A stretch of DNA of 5,213 nt from contig SXXZ01000147.1 in NCBI GenBank assembly GCA_005789375.1, positions 1 through 5,213 on the forward strand. The letters are read 5' to 3'. How positions within the stretch are numbered: the first letter of the stretch is position 1; every line of letters begins with the position of its first letter. Made by a program: the position numbers and the translations under genes. Positions 1-5,213 of the stretch are shown here, piece after piece. The notes below the pieces were generated by a model that saw only the letters and a program-made list of their open reading frames with translations, was not told where the DNA came from and did no database searches. This stretch comes from Verrucomicrobiales bacterium. GTDB lineage: Bacteria; Verrucomicrobiota; Verrucomicrobiae; Limisphaerales; UBA9464.

Positions 1-546
1 CGATGGGACCACGATGAAGAACACGGCGACACCGACCGAGAAGTAGAACAGGAAACGGGCCGGAACCGGAACAATCAGGGCCAGCAAGATTCGGGCATCG
101 GGCTCGAGCCGGCAGAAAATCGCCAGGAAGGTCATGAGCCCGGCCGATGCCCCCACCACACTAGAGGAGAATACACCCGGAAAGGCCGCGCTAATCCCCA
201 ACTCCAGCAAACCACCCACCAGACCACCGGCCATCCAAAGGCCCAGCATTCGTCGGCCACCAAACGCCGCCTCGATGGGTCGTCCGAACATCCAGATACC
301 CAACCCGTTGAAGAACAGATGGGGGAAACCGCCATGCAAAAATTGGAAGGTCACCAGCTGCCAAACCCAACCCGATCGCCACACCCGATCGGACAATTCC
401 CCGTACGTCTGCAACGGCCGGCCCAGGTAGGTTTCGGCAATGGCGTTCGCGGCGAAGACCACCACCAAGGCGATGAGGAGCATCACCGTCCAAGAGAGAC
501 GCGTTCCATAGTCCTCTTCCCGCATGTAATCCCGATCTGAGAGCAT
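1..546 (-). CDS. Rhomboid family intramembrane serine protease (3' end cut by window edge)
   Basis: Predicted inner-membrane serine protease that would cleave transmembrane helices of membrane proteins; its substrate is unknown. The first 182 residues are visible and the frame is still open at base 1. A short charged cytoplasmic N-terminus (1-17) leads into a hydrophobic helix (about 18-37). Next comes the rhomboid TM2 signature H71-x4-H76-x3-N80 in FLHGGFPHLFFNGLG, a Gly-rich helix (about 100-120), and the nucleophile motif GASAG at 132-136 with Ser134. The helix that should carry the catalytic His lies just beyond the window. The ATG at 546 is chosen because the frame upstream has no usable start before a TGA at 609-607, the stop codon of the preceding rhomboid gene. 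An in-frame ATG at residue 8 is an alternative. No clear ribosome binding site is seen. The gene follows the other rhomboid after 60 nt and is probably co-transcribed with it. Family assignment is firm; completeness and activity cannot be judged here. Confidence 0.9.
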   Translation of the reverse strand, partial: MLSDRDYMREEDYGTRLSWTVMLLIALVVVFAANAIAETYLGRPLQTYGELSDRVWRSGWVWQLVTFQFLHGGFPHLFFNGLGIWMFGRPIEAAFGGRRMLGLWMAGGLVGGLLELGISAAFPGVFSSSVVGASAGLMTFLAIFCRLEPDARILLALIVPVPARFLFYFSVGVAVFFIVVPS

Positions 547-606
547 TGCGCTTAACGATAGTCTGAGCTGGGCCCATTTTCCAATGCGGATCCACTCGCG
601 CCGAAT

Positions 607-1275
607 TCACCGCGTGCTGAGCCAGAGATTCCGCTGAAGCGCTAGGGCGACGGCCAAGCCTCCGATAAAGCCTCCGAGATGGGCTAGATGAGCAATGGGA
701 CCCACCACAAAGACGGCACCCAAGGCGCTGATGACGATCCCTCCCAATAGAACAAACTTCGCCCGGATCTCCATCGGAATGACGAAAAATAGCAGCACCC
801 TCAGACGTTCCTCAGAGTGCAACGCTCCGAGGGCTGCCAATAAACCGCACAATCCTGCTGATGCACCCACTACGGGTACTCCAAAGGAATCCGGCATCAT
901 CCAAGCGCCCACCATATGAAGAATGCCGCCCAGAGTTCCGCTGGCGAGGTAGAGCAGGACGAAACGCCACCGCCCCAGGGTCGTCTCCATAACAGGACCC
1001 AACGAGTTCAGCAGAAGGAGATTCATGCCCAAGTGAATCCAGCCCCCATGCAGGAACTGAAAGCTCAGGCATTGCCACCAGGCTCCCCGTTGCAACCCTT
1101 CGAGGCTCAGGGCGTAATTCAATTCAAACCAATGCCGACGGCCGGGATCGACCCAGTCGAGCCATTGCTCGTAGGCGAAGAACACCAGATTCAGCGCAAT
1201 CAACACCCGGGTCGCTCCTCGCTCCAACGGCAGCGGCTCCCTGCGTGGAGGCAGCAAGGGGGGAGGAGATTTCAT
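607..1275 (-). CDS. Rhomboid family intramembrane serine protease (complete)
   Basis: Predicted polytopic membrane protease of 222 residues, close to a minimal six-helix bacterial rhomboid. After a proline- and arginine-rich cytoplasmic N-terminus (1-22) comes TM1 (about 22-38), then a loop (39-70) with several Trp and Arg. TM2 has H76-x4-H81-x3-N85 (FLHGGWIHLGMN); H76, H81 and N85 match the conserved oxyanion-side residues. TM3 is at about 103-122. TM4 carries GASAG (137-141) with nucleophile Ser139. TM5 is at about 173-192, and TM6 has AHLAHLGGFIGG with His199 as the expected dyad His; His196 is nearby. The motif is GASA rather than the canonical GxSG. The frame stays open upstream to an ATG at 1404, but that start would overlap the dehydrogenase by about 100 nt and add 43 residues with no rhomboid character. 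The ATG at 1275, 26 nt after the dehydrogenase stop, is preferred. The ATG has no obvious Shine-Dalgarno. Both catalytic residues are present, so activity is likely; the substrate is unknown. Confidence 0.94.
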   Translation of the reverse strand: MKSPPPLLPPRREPLPLERGATRVLIALNLVFFAYEQWLDWVDPGRRHWFELNYALSLEGLQRGAWWQCLSFQFLHGGWIHLGMNLLLLNSLGPVMETTLGRWRFVLLYLASGTLGGILHMVGAWMMPDSFGVPVVGASAGLCGLLAALGALHSEERLRVLLFFVIPMEIRAKFVLLGGIVISALGAVFVVGPIAHLAHLGGFIGGLAVALALQRNLWLSTR

Positions 1276-1301
1276 GACGGCTGAGGAAGCGGCCGAGGAA
1301 T

Positions 1302-2330
1302 TCAGTCTACCGACACCATCGCCTTGATGACCCCGGTCTCGGGTTTCAACCAAGAGGGAAACTGACCAATCATTTCTCCGAAGGCCGAGCGATGGGTGAT
1401 CCACGGCCGGGTGTCGATCCGACGCGCATCGATGTGGCCGATGATGCTACGGAAATCCTCTGGGAGAGCATTGCGGCTTCCCAGAATGCTCAGTTCCCGG
1501 CGATGCAAAATCGGGGCATGGGGGAAACTCAAATCAGCCTGAGTAATTCCCACATACACCAAACGTCCGGCAAACGCGCAGAAGCCCAGTGCCTGGCTCA
1601 TGGATTTGTTAGACCCGGTGGCATCGATGACTACCTCGGCCCCGTTGCCGTCGGTCAGCGTCTCGACCGCTGTGAACTCGGAGCCGTCGGCCCGGGTCAG
1701 TACGGTGTCGGTCACTCCCATGACGTCTCGGACGAAGGCCAGGCGTTGCTCGTTCATGTCCATCACCACCGTCCGAGCCCCGCTGAGTTTGGCGAACTCG
1801 ATGACACTCAATCCAATCGGACCGGCCCCGATCACCAGGACCGTCTCGCCCGGCTTCGGCGCGGCGCGGAACACAGCATGACTGCCAATGGCGAGGGTCT
1901 CGACGAGCGCCAACTGTTCGAAATCTAGAGAAGGCCCCACATGGAGTTTGCGAGCTGGGACCGTGTAGTATCGCCGAAGGCCTCCGTCGCAATGCACGCC
2001 CAGGGTCTGGTTGTGATGACAACAATTGGTGTGACCCCGGCGACAGGCATGGCAGTGCTGGCAATTCAGGTAGGGCTCGACGCTGCACCGATCTCCGGGA
2101 CGCACGTTCGTGACCCCGTCGCCGACGCTCACCACTTCGACGCCCAGTTCATGCCCAGGAATCCGCGGGTAGGAGAAGAAGGGCATCTTGCCCAAGTAAC
2201 CTCCGAGGTCGGTGCCACAAATGCCCACTTGATGAACGCGGACCACGGCCTCACCCGGACCGGGAGCGGAGGGTTCGTCGATATCGATGACCCGGAATGA
2301 TCCGGGCTTTTCCAGTTGAATGGCCTTCAT
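1302..2330 (-). CDS. Zinc-dependent medium-chain dehydrogenase, L-galactonate-5-dehydrogenase-like
   Basis: Predicted cytoplasmic NAD(P)-dependent alcohol or polyol dehydrogenase of 342 residues, the normal length for the MDR superfamily. The N-terminal GroES-like domain (1-150) has catalytic-zinc ligands C38 (GICGTD), H60-E61 (GHE) and E144. The structural-zinc lobe has C90, C93, C96 and C104. The Rossmann domain has GAGPIG at 168-173 and an acidic D191 after the second strand, which favours NAD over NADP. From memory, PFFSYPR before GHE, TNCC followed by LGVHCDGG, and GSRNALPEDF near 285-294 resemble E. coli YjjN/LgoD, which oxidises L-galactonate to D-tagaturonate. Sorbitol, threonine and other sugar-acid dehydrogenases are close relatives, so the substrate is inferred and no gene symbol is assigned. 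It is the first gene of a minus-strand run with two rhomboids, starting from the divergent region shared with the prepilin-like gene. No Shine-Dalgarno is visible before the ATG. Family is near certain; substrate is uncertain. Confidence 0.95.
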   Translation of the reverse strand: MKAIQLEKPGSFRVIDIDEPSAPGPGEAVVRVHQVGICGTDLGGYLGKMPFFSYPRIPGHELGVEVVSVGDGVTNVRPGDRCSVEPYLNCQHCHACRRGHTNCCHHNQTLGVHCDGGLRRYYTVPARKLHVGPSLDFEQLALVETLAIGSHAVFRAAPKPGETVLVIGAGPIGLSVIEFAKLSGARTVVMDMNEQRLAFVRDVMGVTDTVLTRADGSEFTAVETLTDGNGAEVVIDATGSNKSMSQALGFCAFAGRLVYVGITQADLSFPHAPILHRRELSILGSRNALPEDFRSIIGHIDARRIDTRPWITHRSAFGEMIGQFPSWLKPETGVIKAMVSVD

Positions 2331-2483
2331 ACGCGGGGATTAGGTCGCGGATCGATGGGCGATGTCCGCGGGTTCAACAACTGAAGGGAAACCCCGCCTG
2401 CGAGGCGAGAAAATCGTTCCAGATTGCCAACCACGATTCTGTTGACGCCCCACAGCCAATGGAACAGCTTAATCATAACCCCA
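2331..2483. promoter_or_regulatory. Divergent intergenic region with expected promoters for dehydrogenase and prepilin-like gene
   Basis: These 153 bp separate two divergent start codons, so both promoters should lie here. A -35-like TTGACG on the plus strand (2442-2447) has no convincing -10 at normal spacing; an AT-rich patch at 2469-2478 lies too far downstream. On the minus strand no good sigma-70 pair was found. A short inverted repeat, CGCCT-GCG-AGGCG, occupies 2395-2407 and could be an operator or just GC-rich chance. The promoter role is inferred from gene orientation, not from strong motifs. Confidence 0.35.
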
Positions 2484-3290
2484 ATGAAATTGTTGTCCCA
2501 AACCCATCGACCCCCTCGCTGTGGCTTCACGCTCATCGAGTTGCTCGTCGTCATCGCCATCATCGCCATTTTGGCCGGCATGCTCCTGCCTGCACTGGGC
2601 AAAGCCAAATCCAAGACCCTTGGCATCCAGTGCATGAACAACAACAAGCAGATGATGATGGCTTGGCGACTGTACGCCGACGATAATCAGGGTCTGCTTG
2701 TCAAATCTCTGGCTGGCGGACCCGAGGACAACTTGCGTGTCCTGCTAGTGGCTGGAAGCGCCAGCGATTCTCCGACCAACACCATCGACAAGAGCCCCCT
2801 GATGAAATACATGGGCAACGCTCGCGAGGTTTGGAAATGCCCCGCAGATCGAACGACTCGGATTGAAGCCGGCAAGAAGGTTCCGCGCGTCAGAAGCCAG
2901 TCGATGAGTCAGGCGTTTGATTATGGTGGGTGGTTGCCGGCGCCTCCGTACAAGACTTACGGGCGACTGGACCACATTGTGAATCCAACCATGACTTGGG
3001 TGTTGGTGGACGAGCATCCCGACAGCATCAACGACGCGGCCTGTGCTGTTCAAATGGTGCAGCCAGATGCTAAGTCCGGAAATATCATCGACTTCCCGGC
3101 TGCCTATCACAACGGAGCCGCGGGCTTCTCCTTTGCTGATGGCCATTCGGAGATTCATCGGTGGGTTGGCAGCAAGATCCGAACATTCGGCCGAGGCAGC
3201 AACACCGGGTTGAATGTCCCAGCGGGAGATTCCCTCGTCGACGCGAAATGGTGGTCGAGTGTGACCACCGTGGGTCCGGGTTATCAGTGA
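2484..3290 (+). CDS. Prepilin-like protein with N-terminal methylation motif and H-X9-DG domain
   Basis: A 268-residue protein that looks like a type IV pilin/type II secretion pseudopilin. It has a 14-residue leader ([14 protein letters not shown]) with basic residues, a prepilin peptidase site after G14, F15 as the new N-terminus and E19 as Glu+5, then one long hydrophobic helix (15-37). A polar, Lys-rich stretch with [19 protein letters not shown] (50-68) follows, typical of this PVC family. The exported domain ends with H209-x9-D219-G220 (from [14 protein letters not shown]), the hallmark of prepilin-type processing-associated H-X9-DG proteins, plus a further 48-residue tail. Only two cysteines remain in the mature part (C50, C119) apart from C187. 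The ATG at 2484 is preferred over an in-frame TTG at 2424 because it gives a standard short leader. The protein is probably processed by a prepilin peptidase and held in the inner membrane; its true function is unknown. No secretion genes adjoin it. It stands alone on the plus strand and ends at a bidirectional terminator. Confidence 0.93.
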   Translation: MKLLSQTHRPPRCGFTLIELLVVIAIIAILAGMLLPALGKAKSKTLGIQCMNNNKQMMMAWRLYADDNQGLLVKSLAGGPEDNLRVLLVAGSASDSPTNTIDKSPLMKYMGNAREVWKCPADRTTRIEAGKKVPRVRSQSMSQAFDYGGWLPAPPYKTYGRLDHIVNPTMTWVLVDEHPDSINDAACAVQMVQPDAKSGNIIDFPAAYHNGAAGFSFADGHSEIHRWVGSKIRTFGRGSNTGLNVPAGDSLVDAKWWSSVTTVGPGYQ

Positions 3291-3331
3291 GAACGGTCCG
3301 ATAAGACACCCGGACCCAGACCATCCGGATC

Positions 3332-3375
3332 AAAAAAACGGGAGTGGAAGGCGCTGAGCCCCACTCCCGTTTTTC
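3332..3375. terminator. Bidirectional Rho-independent terminator between convergent genes
   Basis: A perfect 9-bp GC-rich stem (CGGGAGTGG at 3339-3347 with CCACTCCCG at 3361-3369) is extended by A:T pairs. A run of seven A (3332-3338) lies on its left and five T (3370-3374) on its right. The 13-nt loop can form a small GGC/GCC inner pairing. Because each strand shows stem plus U-tract, it can end both the prepilin-like transcript (stop at 3290) and the lysA transcript (stop at 3410). Confidence 0.9.
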
Positions 3376-3409
3376 TTGGTTTACTCCCAATGCCCGCGAG
3401 CGAGCTCCG

Positions 3410-4771
3410 TTATTTCTTGGCCTTGGTCGCCTTGACCTTGGCTTGGGGCTTTTCGGGGATCGACGGCTGAGACTTCTGTTGCCAGTCGGCGATCGCTTCA
3501 TTGGCCCAGATGTCTGCAATGGTCTGACGGCGACGCACCACCGAGGTCTTCTTGCCGTGGACCAAGATCTCAGTCGGCAATGACCGACTGTTGTAGTTGG
3601 AACCCATCACCGACCCGTAGGCGCCGGCGCTTAACAGCGCGAGGGTGTCGCCTTCCCCGACCTTCGGCAGCGGACGATCCTTGGCGAAGTAGTCACCACT
3701 CTCGCAAACCGGCCCGACCACGTCGGACGACACCTTAGCCCCAGCCTTCTTCGTCAGCGGCACGATTTCATGGAAGCTGTCGTAAAAAGCGGGCCGGATG
3801 AGATCGTTCATCGCGGCATCCACGATGACGAAGTTCTTCTTGCCGGTCTTCTTGATGTACTCGACCCGGGTGACCAAGGCGCCCGCGTTGCCGCTCATAA
3901 ACCGACCCGGTTCGAGGAGAATCTTCAGGCCCAAGGGCTTGAGGAGCGGGATCAGCGTCTTTGCATACAAGTCCGGAGTGAGGATCTCCCGGCCAGCAGC
4001 AGTCTTCCACCAGGCAGCGTCGCCCGAGGCAAGGGCATCTTGATAAACAATGCCAATGCCGCCCCCGATACTGAAGAAGTCGAATCCATGGCGGGCATTG
4101 AGCTTGGTCACCAGCGGCGCGACCTTCTCGACGGCCTGCCGGAAAGGCTCAACATCGGTCAACTGGGAACCGATGTGCATTTGCAAACCCCGGAGGCGGA
4201 TGTTGGGGAGCTTGGCAGCCCGAGCGTAGACGGCCTCGATAGATTCAAACTGGATGCCGAACTTGTTGTCGTAAGTGCCAGTGGTGATCTTGGCGTGCGT
4301 GTGAGCATCGACGTTCGGATTTACCCGCACGGCCACCGGGGCGATTTTCTTGAGCTTCAACGCCACCTTGCTGATGCGCGCCAACTCAGCCTCGGATTCG
4401 ACATTGAAGCTATAAATACCCTGCTTCAGAGCGAACGTAATCTCCTCCTCGGTCTTGCCCACTCCAGCAAAGACGCATTTGCCAGGATCACCGCCAGCGG
4501 CAATGACTCGCTGAATCTCACCAGCACTCACCGTGTCGAACCCGCCTCCGAGGTCCGCGAAAGTGCGGATCACAGCGAGATTGGAGTTGGACTTCATAGC
4601 GAAGCAGATCAGGTGATCCACGGACGCCAATGCGGTATCGAGCTTGGAGTAGTGGTCGGACAGGGTGGCCTGTGAATACACGTAAAGCGGAGTTCCGTGC
4701 TTTTGGACTAGGTCCGAAAGCGGGACATCCTCGCAGAAGAGTTCCCGACCGACATAGCGAAACGAATGCAT
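3410..4771 (-). CDS. lysA: Diaminopimelate decarboxylase
   Basis: PLP-dependent enzyme that decarboxylates meso-2,6-diaminopimelate to L-lysine, the last step of lysine synthesis, in the cytoplasm. Numbered from ATG 4771 (453 residues): the alanine racemase-like barrel holds the Schiff-base lysine K60 (CFAMKSNSN), H199 (MHIGSQ), the phosphate-binding glycines 236-238 (SIGGGIGI) and EPGR at 287-290. The C-terminal sheet domain has C356-E357 in GPVCESGDYF, the decarboxylase signature cysteine and acid, and Y385 (AGAYGSVMGSNYN). It is longer than the usual 415-430 residues because of an insertion near 245-265 containing a Trp pair (254-255) and a Lys/Pro/Ala-rich tail of about 20 residues ending KVKATKAKK. 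An in-frame GTG at 4789 would add six residues; ATG is preferred because the family usually starts just before an M-H-x-F-x-Y block. No Shine-Dalgarno is seen for either start. It is a single-gene unit, flanked by terminators, with no dap genes nearby. Assignment as LysA rather than ornithine or arginine decarboxylase rests on CESGD and overall layout. Confidence 0.97.
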   Translation of the reverse strand: MHSFRYVGRELFCEDVPLSDLVQKHGTPLYVYSQATLSDHYSKLDTALASVDHLICFAMKSNSNLAVIRTFADLGGGFDTVSAGEIQRVIAAGGDPGKCVFAGVGKTEEEITFALKQGIYSFNVESEAELARISKVALKLKKIAPVAVRVNPNVDAHTHAKITTGTYDNKFGIQFESIEAVYARAAKLPNIRLRGLQMHIGSQLTDVEPFRQAVEKVAPLVTKLNARHGFDFFSIGGGIGIVYQDALASGDAAWWKTAAGREILTPDLYAKTLIPLLKPLGLKILLEPGRFMSGNAGALVTRVEYIKKTGKKNFVIVDAAMNDLIRPAFYDSFHEIVPLTKKAGAKVSSDVVGPVCESGDYFAKDRPLPKVGEGDTLALLSAGAYGSVMGSNYNSRSLPTEILVHGKKTSVVRRRQTIADIWANEAIADWQQKSQPSIPEKPQAKVKATKAKK

Positions 4772-4832
4772 CGACGGGTTTTGTGCCACAGAGCAGACCC
4801 GGAGATCAACCGCGACCCTAGTCTTCGACTCC

Positions 4833-4838
4833 AGTATA
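4833..4838 (-). promoter_or_regulatory. Candidate -10 box for lysA
   Basis: Read on the minus strand this is TATACT, one mismatch from TATAAT, lying 62-67 nt before the lysA ATG and immediately after the T-tract of the upstream terminator. Seventeen nt upstream there is no TTGACA-like -35; that position falls in the terminator hairpin. A promoter is needed here because the preceding gene is terminated, but this exact box is only a guess. Confidence 0.3.
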
Positions 4839-4840
4839 TG

Positions 4841-4870
4841 AAAAAAGGCGGCAGGAAACCCGCCGCCTTT
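4841..4870 (-). terminator. Rho-independent terminator of the isomerase/epimerase-like gene
   Basis: On the minus strand, GGCGGCGGG-TTT-CCTGCCGCC forms a 9-bp stem with one G-U wobble and a three-base loop, with A:T pairs extending it, followed by six T. It lies 45 nt after the TAA at 4917-4915 and before lysA. On the plus strand the trailing T-run is interrupted (TTTATT), and no plus-strand gene ends here, so it serves the minus-strand gene. Confidence 0.9.
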
Positions 4871-4914
4871 ATTGGCTCTTGAATAGCTCCGGCTCTAATC
4901 CGGACCGAGATGCG

Positions 4915-5213
4915 TTAGGCTCCCATGCCGTCTTCGAAGCTGCCGCCTGCCTGCGGGAAACAGAGATTTTTGGCGACGTAGGCAATGCCATCGGCCGAAC
5001 AGAAATCCAGAGCCTTGTGAGCGCTCTCGGCCTCGACCACCAGCGGGGCCGATTCGCAGCCGTGCAGCTTGCAGTAGCGGTCTTGGTAGCCCACGGCCAG
5101 GAGCAGCTCGACATAGCGCTGCATGTTGAGGTCACCACTGCCGAGGTCGGTGAACTGCATGGCCCGACGGGTCCAGTTGGACTCCATGGTCCGCAGCGGG
5201 AATCCCGGGCGGA
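4915..5213 (-). CDS. Sugar phosphate isomerase/epimerase-like TIM-barrel protein, C-terminal fragment (start outside window)
   Basis: The frame is open from the right edge to a TAA at 4917-4915, giving the last 98 residues; an internal ATG at 5187 is probably not the start because coding-like sequence continues through it. The fragment has a GSGDLNMQRYVELLLAVGY block (24-42), then a strand with H50 and PLVVEAES (57-63; E60 and E62), then a helix and the end SFEDGMGA. This order resembles the last strands and helices of xylose isomerase-like/AP endonuclease family 2 TIM barrels, in which a G-x-G-D/E-x-D element precedes a helix and a late strand carries a metal-binding Glu. Such proteins, common and multiply duplicated in PVC bacteria, isomerise or epimerise sugars or sugar acids. 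The metal-binding N-terminal part is not visible, so substrate and activity cannot be stated. It ends at a strong terminator, so it is probably not co-transcribed with lysA. Confidence 0.75.
   Translation of the reverse strand, partial: RPGFPLRTMESNWTRRAMQFTDLGSGDLNMQRYVELLLAVGYQDRYCKLHGCESAPLVVEAESAHKALDFCSADGIAYVAKNLCFPQAGGSFEDGMGA

Noticed and set aside
191..610. A 139-codon minus-strand frame overlapping the first rhomboid
   Set aside because: It is a shifted frame of the rhomboid gene; only the rhomboid frame shows H-x4-H-x3-N and GASAG.
1276..1404. N-terminal extension of the 607-1275 rhomboid to an ATG at 1404
   Set aside because: It would overlap the dehydrogenase 3' end by about 100 nt, and its 43 residues have no membrane or rhomboid character.
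1609..2088. A 159-codon minus-strand frame inside the dehydrogenase
   Set aside because: It is an alternative frame of the dehydrogenase, rich in Arg and Pro, with no domain.
2395..2407. Small inverted repeat CGCCT-GCG-AGGCG in the divergent region
   Set aside because: Five base pairs in GC-rich DNA is weak; it has no T-tract and no match to a known operator that I recognise.
3770..4675. A 301-codon open frame on the plus strand opposite lysA
   Set aside because: It is fully antisense to a gene with all LysA motifs, and its translation shows no recognisable domain; long antisense frames are expected in high-GC coding DNA.
4869..5138. An 89-codon minus-strand frame overlapping the isomerase-like fragment
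   Set aside because: It is Ser/Arg-rich and low in complexity, out of frame with the fragment that shows TIM-barrel-like blocks, and it runs toward the terminator.

Overview
The window looks like chromosomal DNA from a member of the PVC superphylum, most likely a verrucomicrobium. The main clue is a prepilin-like protein with a textbook GFTLIELL leader and a C-terminal H-X9-DG motif, a family especially abundant in Verrucomicrobia, Planctomycetes and Lentisphaerae. GC is fairly high (about 60% by eye). None of the five visible gene starts has a clear Shine-Dalgarno sequence. I saw no tRNA, rRNA, CRISPR, insertion sequence or phage gene.

Layout. Minus-strand block 1 (1-2330), in transcription order: a zinc-dependent medium-chain dehydrogenase resembling L-galactonate-5-dehydrogenase (2330-1302), a complete rhomboid-type intramembrane serine protease (1275-607), and a second rhomboid (546 to the left edge, cut just before its expected catalytic His). 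The gaps are 26 and 60 nt, so one transcript is plausible. A 153-bp divergent intergenic region (2331-2483) separates this block from a plus-strand gene (2484-3290) for the H-X9-DG prepilin-like protein. That gene converges on lysA (diaminopimelate decarboxylase, 4771-3410, minus), with a bidirectional hairpin terminator between them (about 3332-3375). Upstream of lysA is the 3' end of another minus-strand gene (5213-4915), apparently the C-terminus of a sugar phosphate isomerase/epimerase-like TIM-barrel protein. It ends in a strong Rho-independent terminator (4841-4870).

How the genes fit together. LysA performs the last step of lysine synthesis from meso-diaminopimelate and sits alone between terminators. 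The dehydrogenase and the isomerase-like fragment both suggest sugar or sugar-acid catabolism, but they lie in different transcription units, so no shared pathway is shown. The rhomboid pair is the most unusual arrangement. I found no clear evidence for a new multi-gene system; most of the window is ordinary housekeeping and lineage-typical content.
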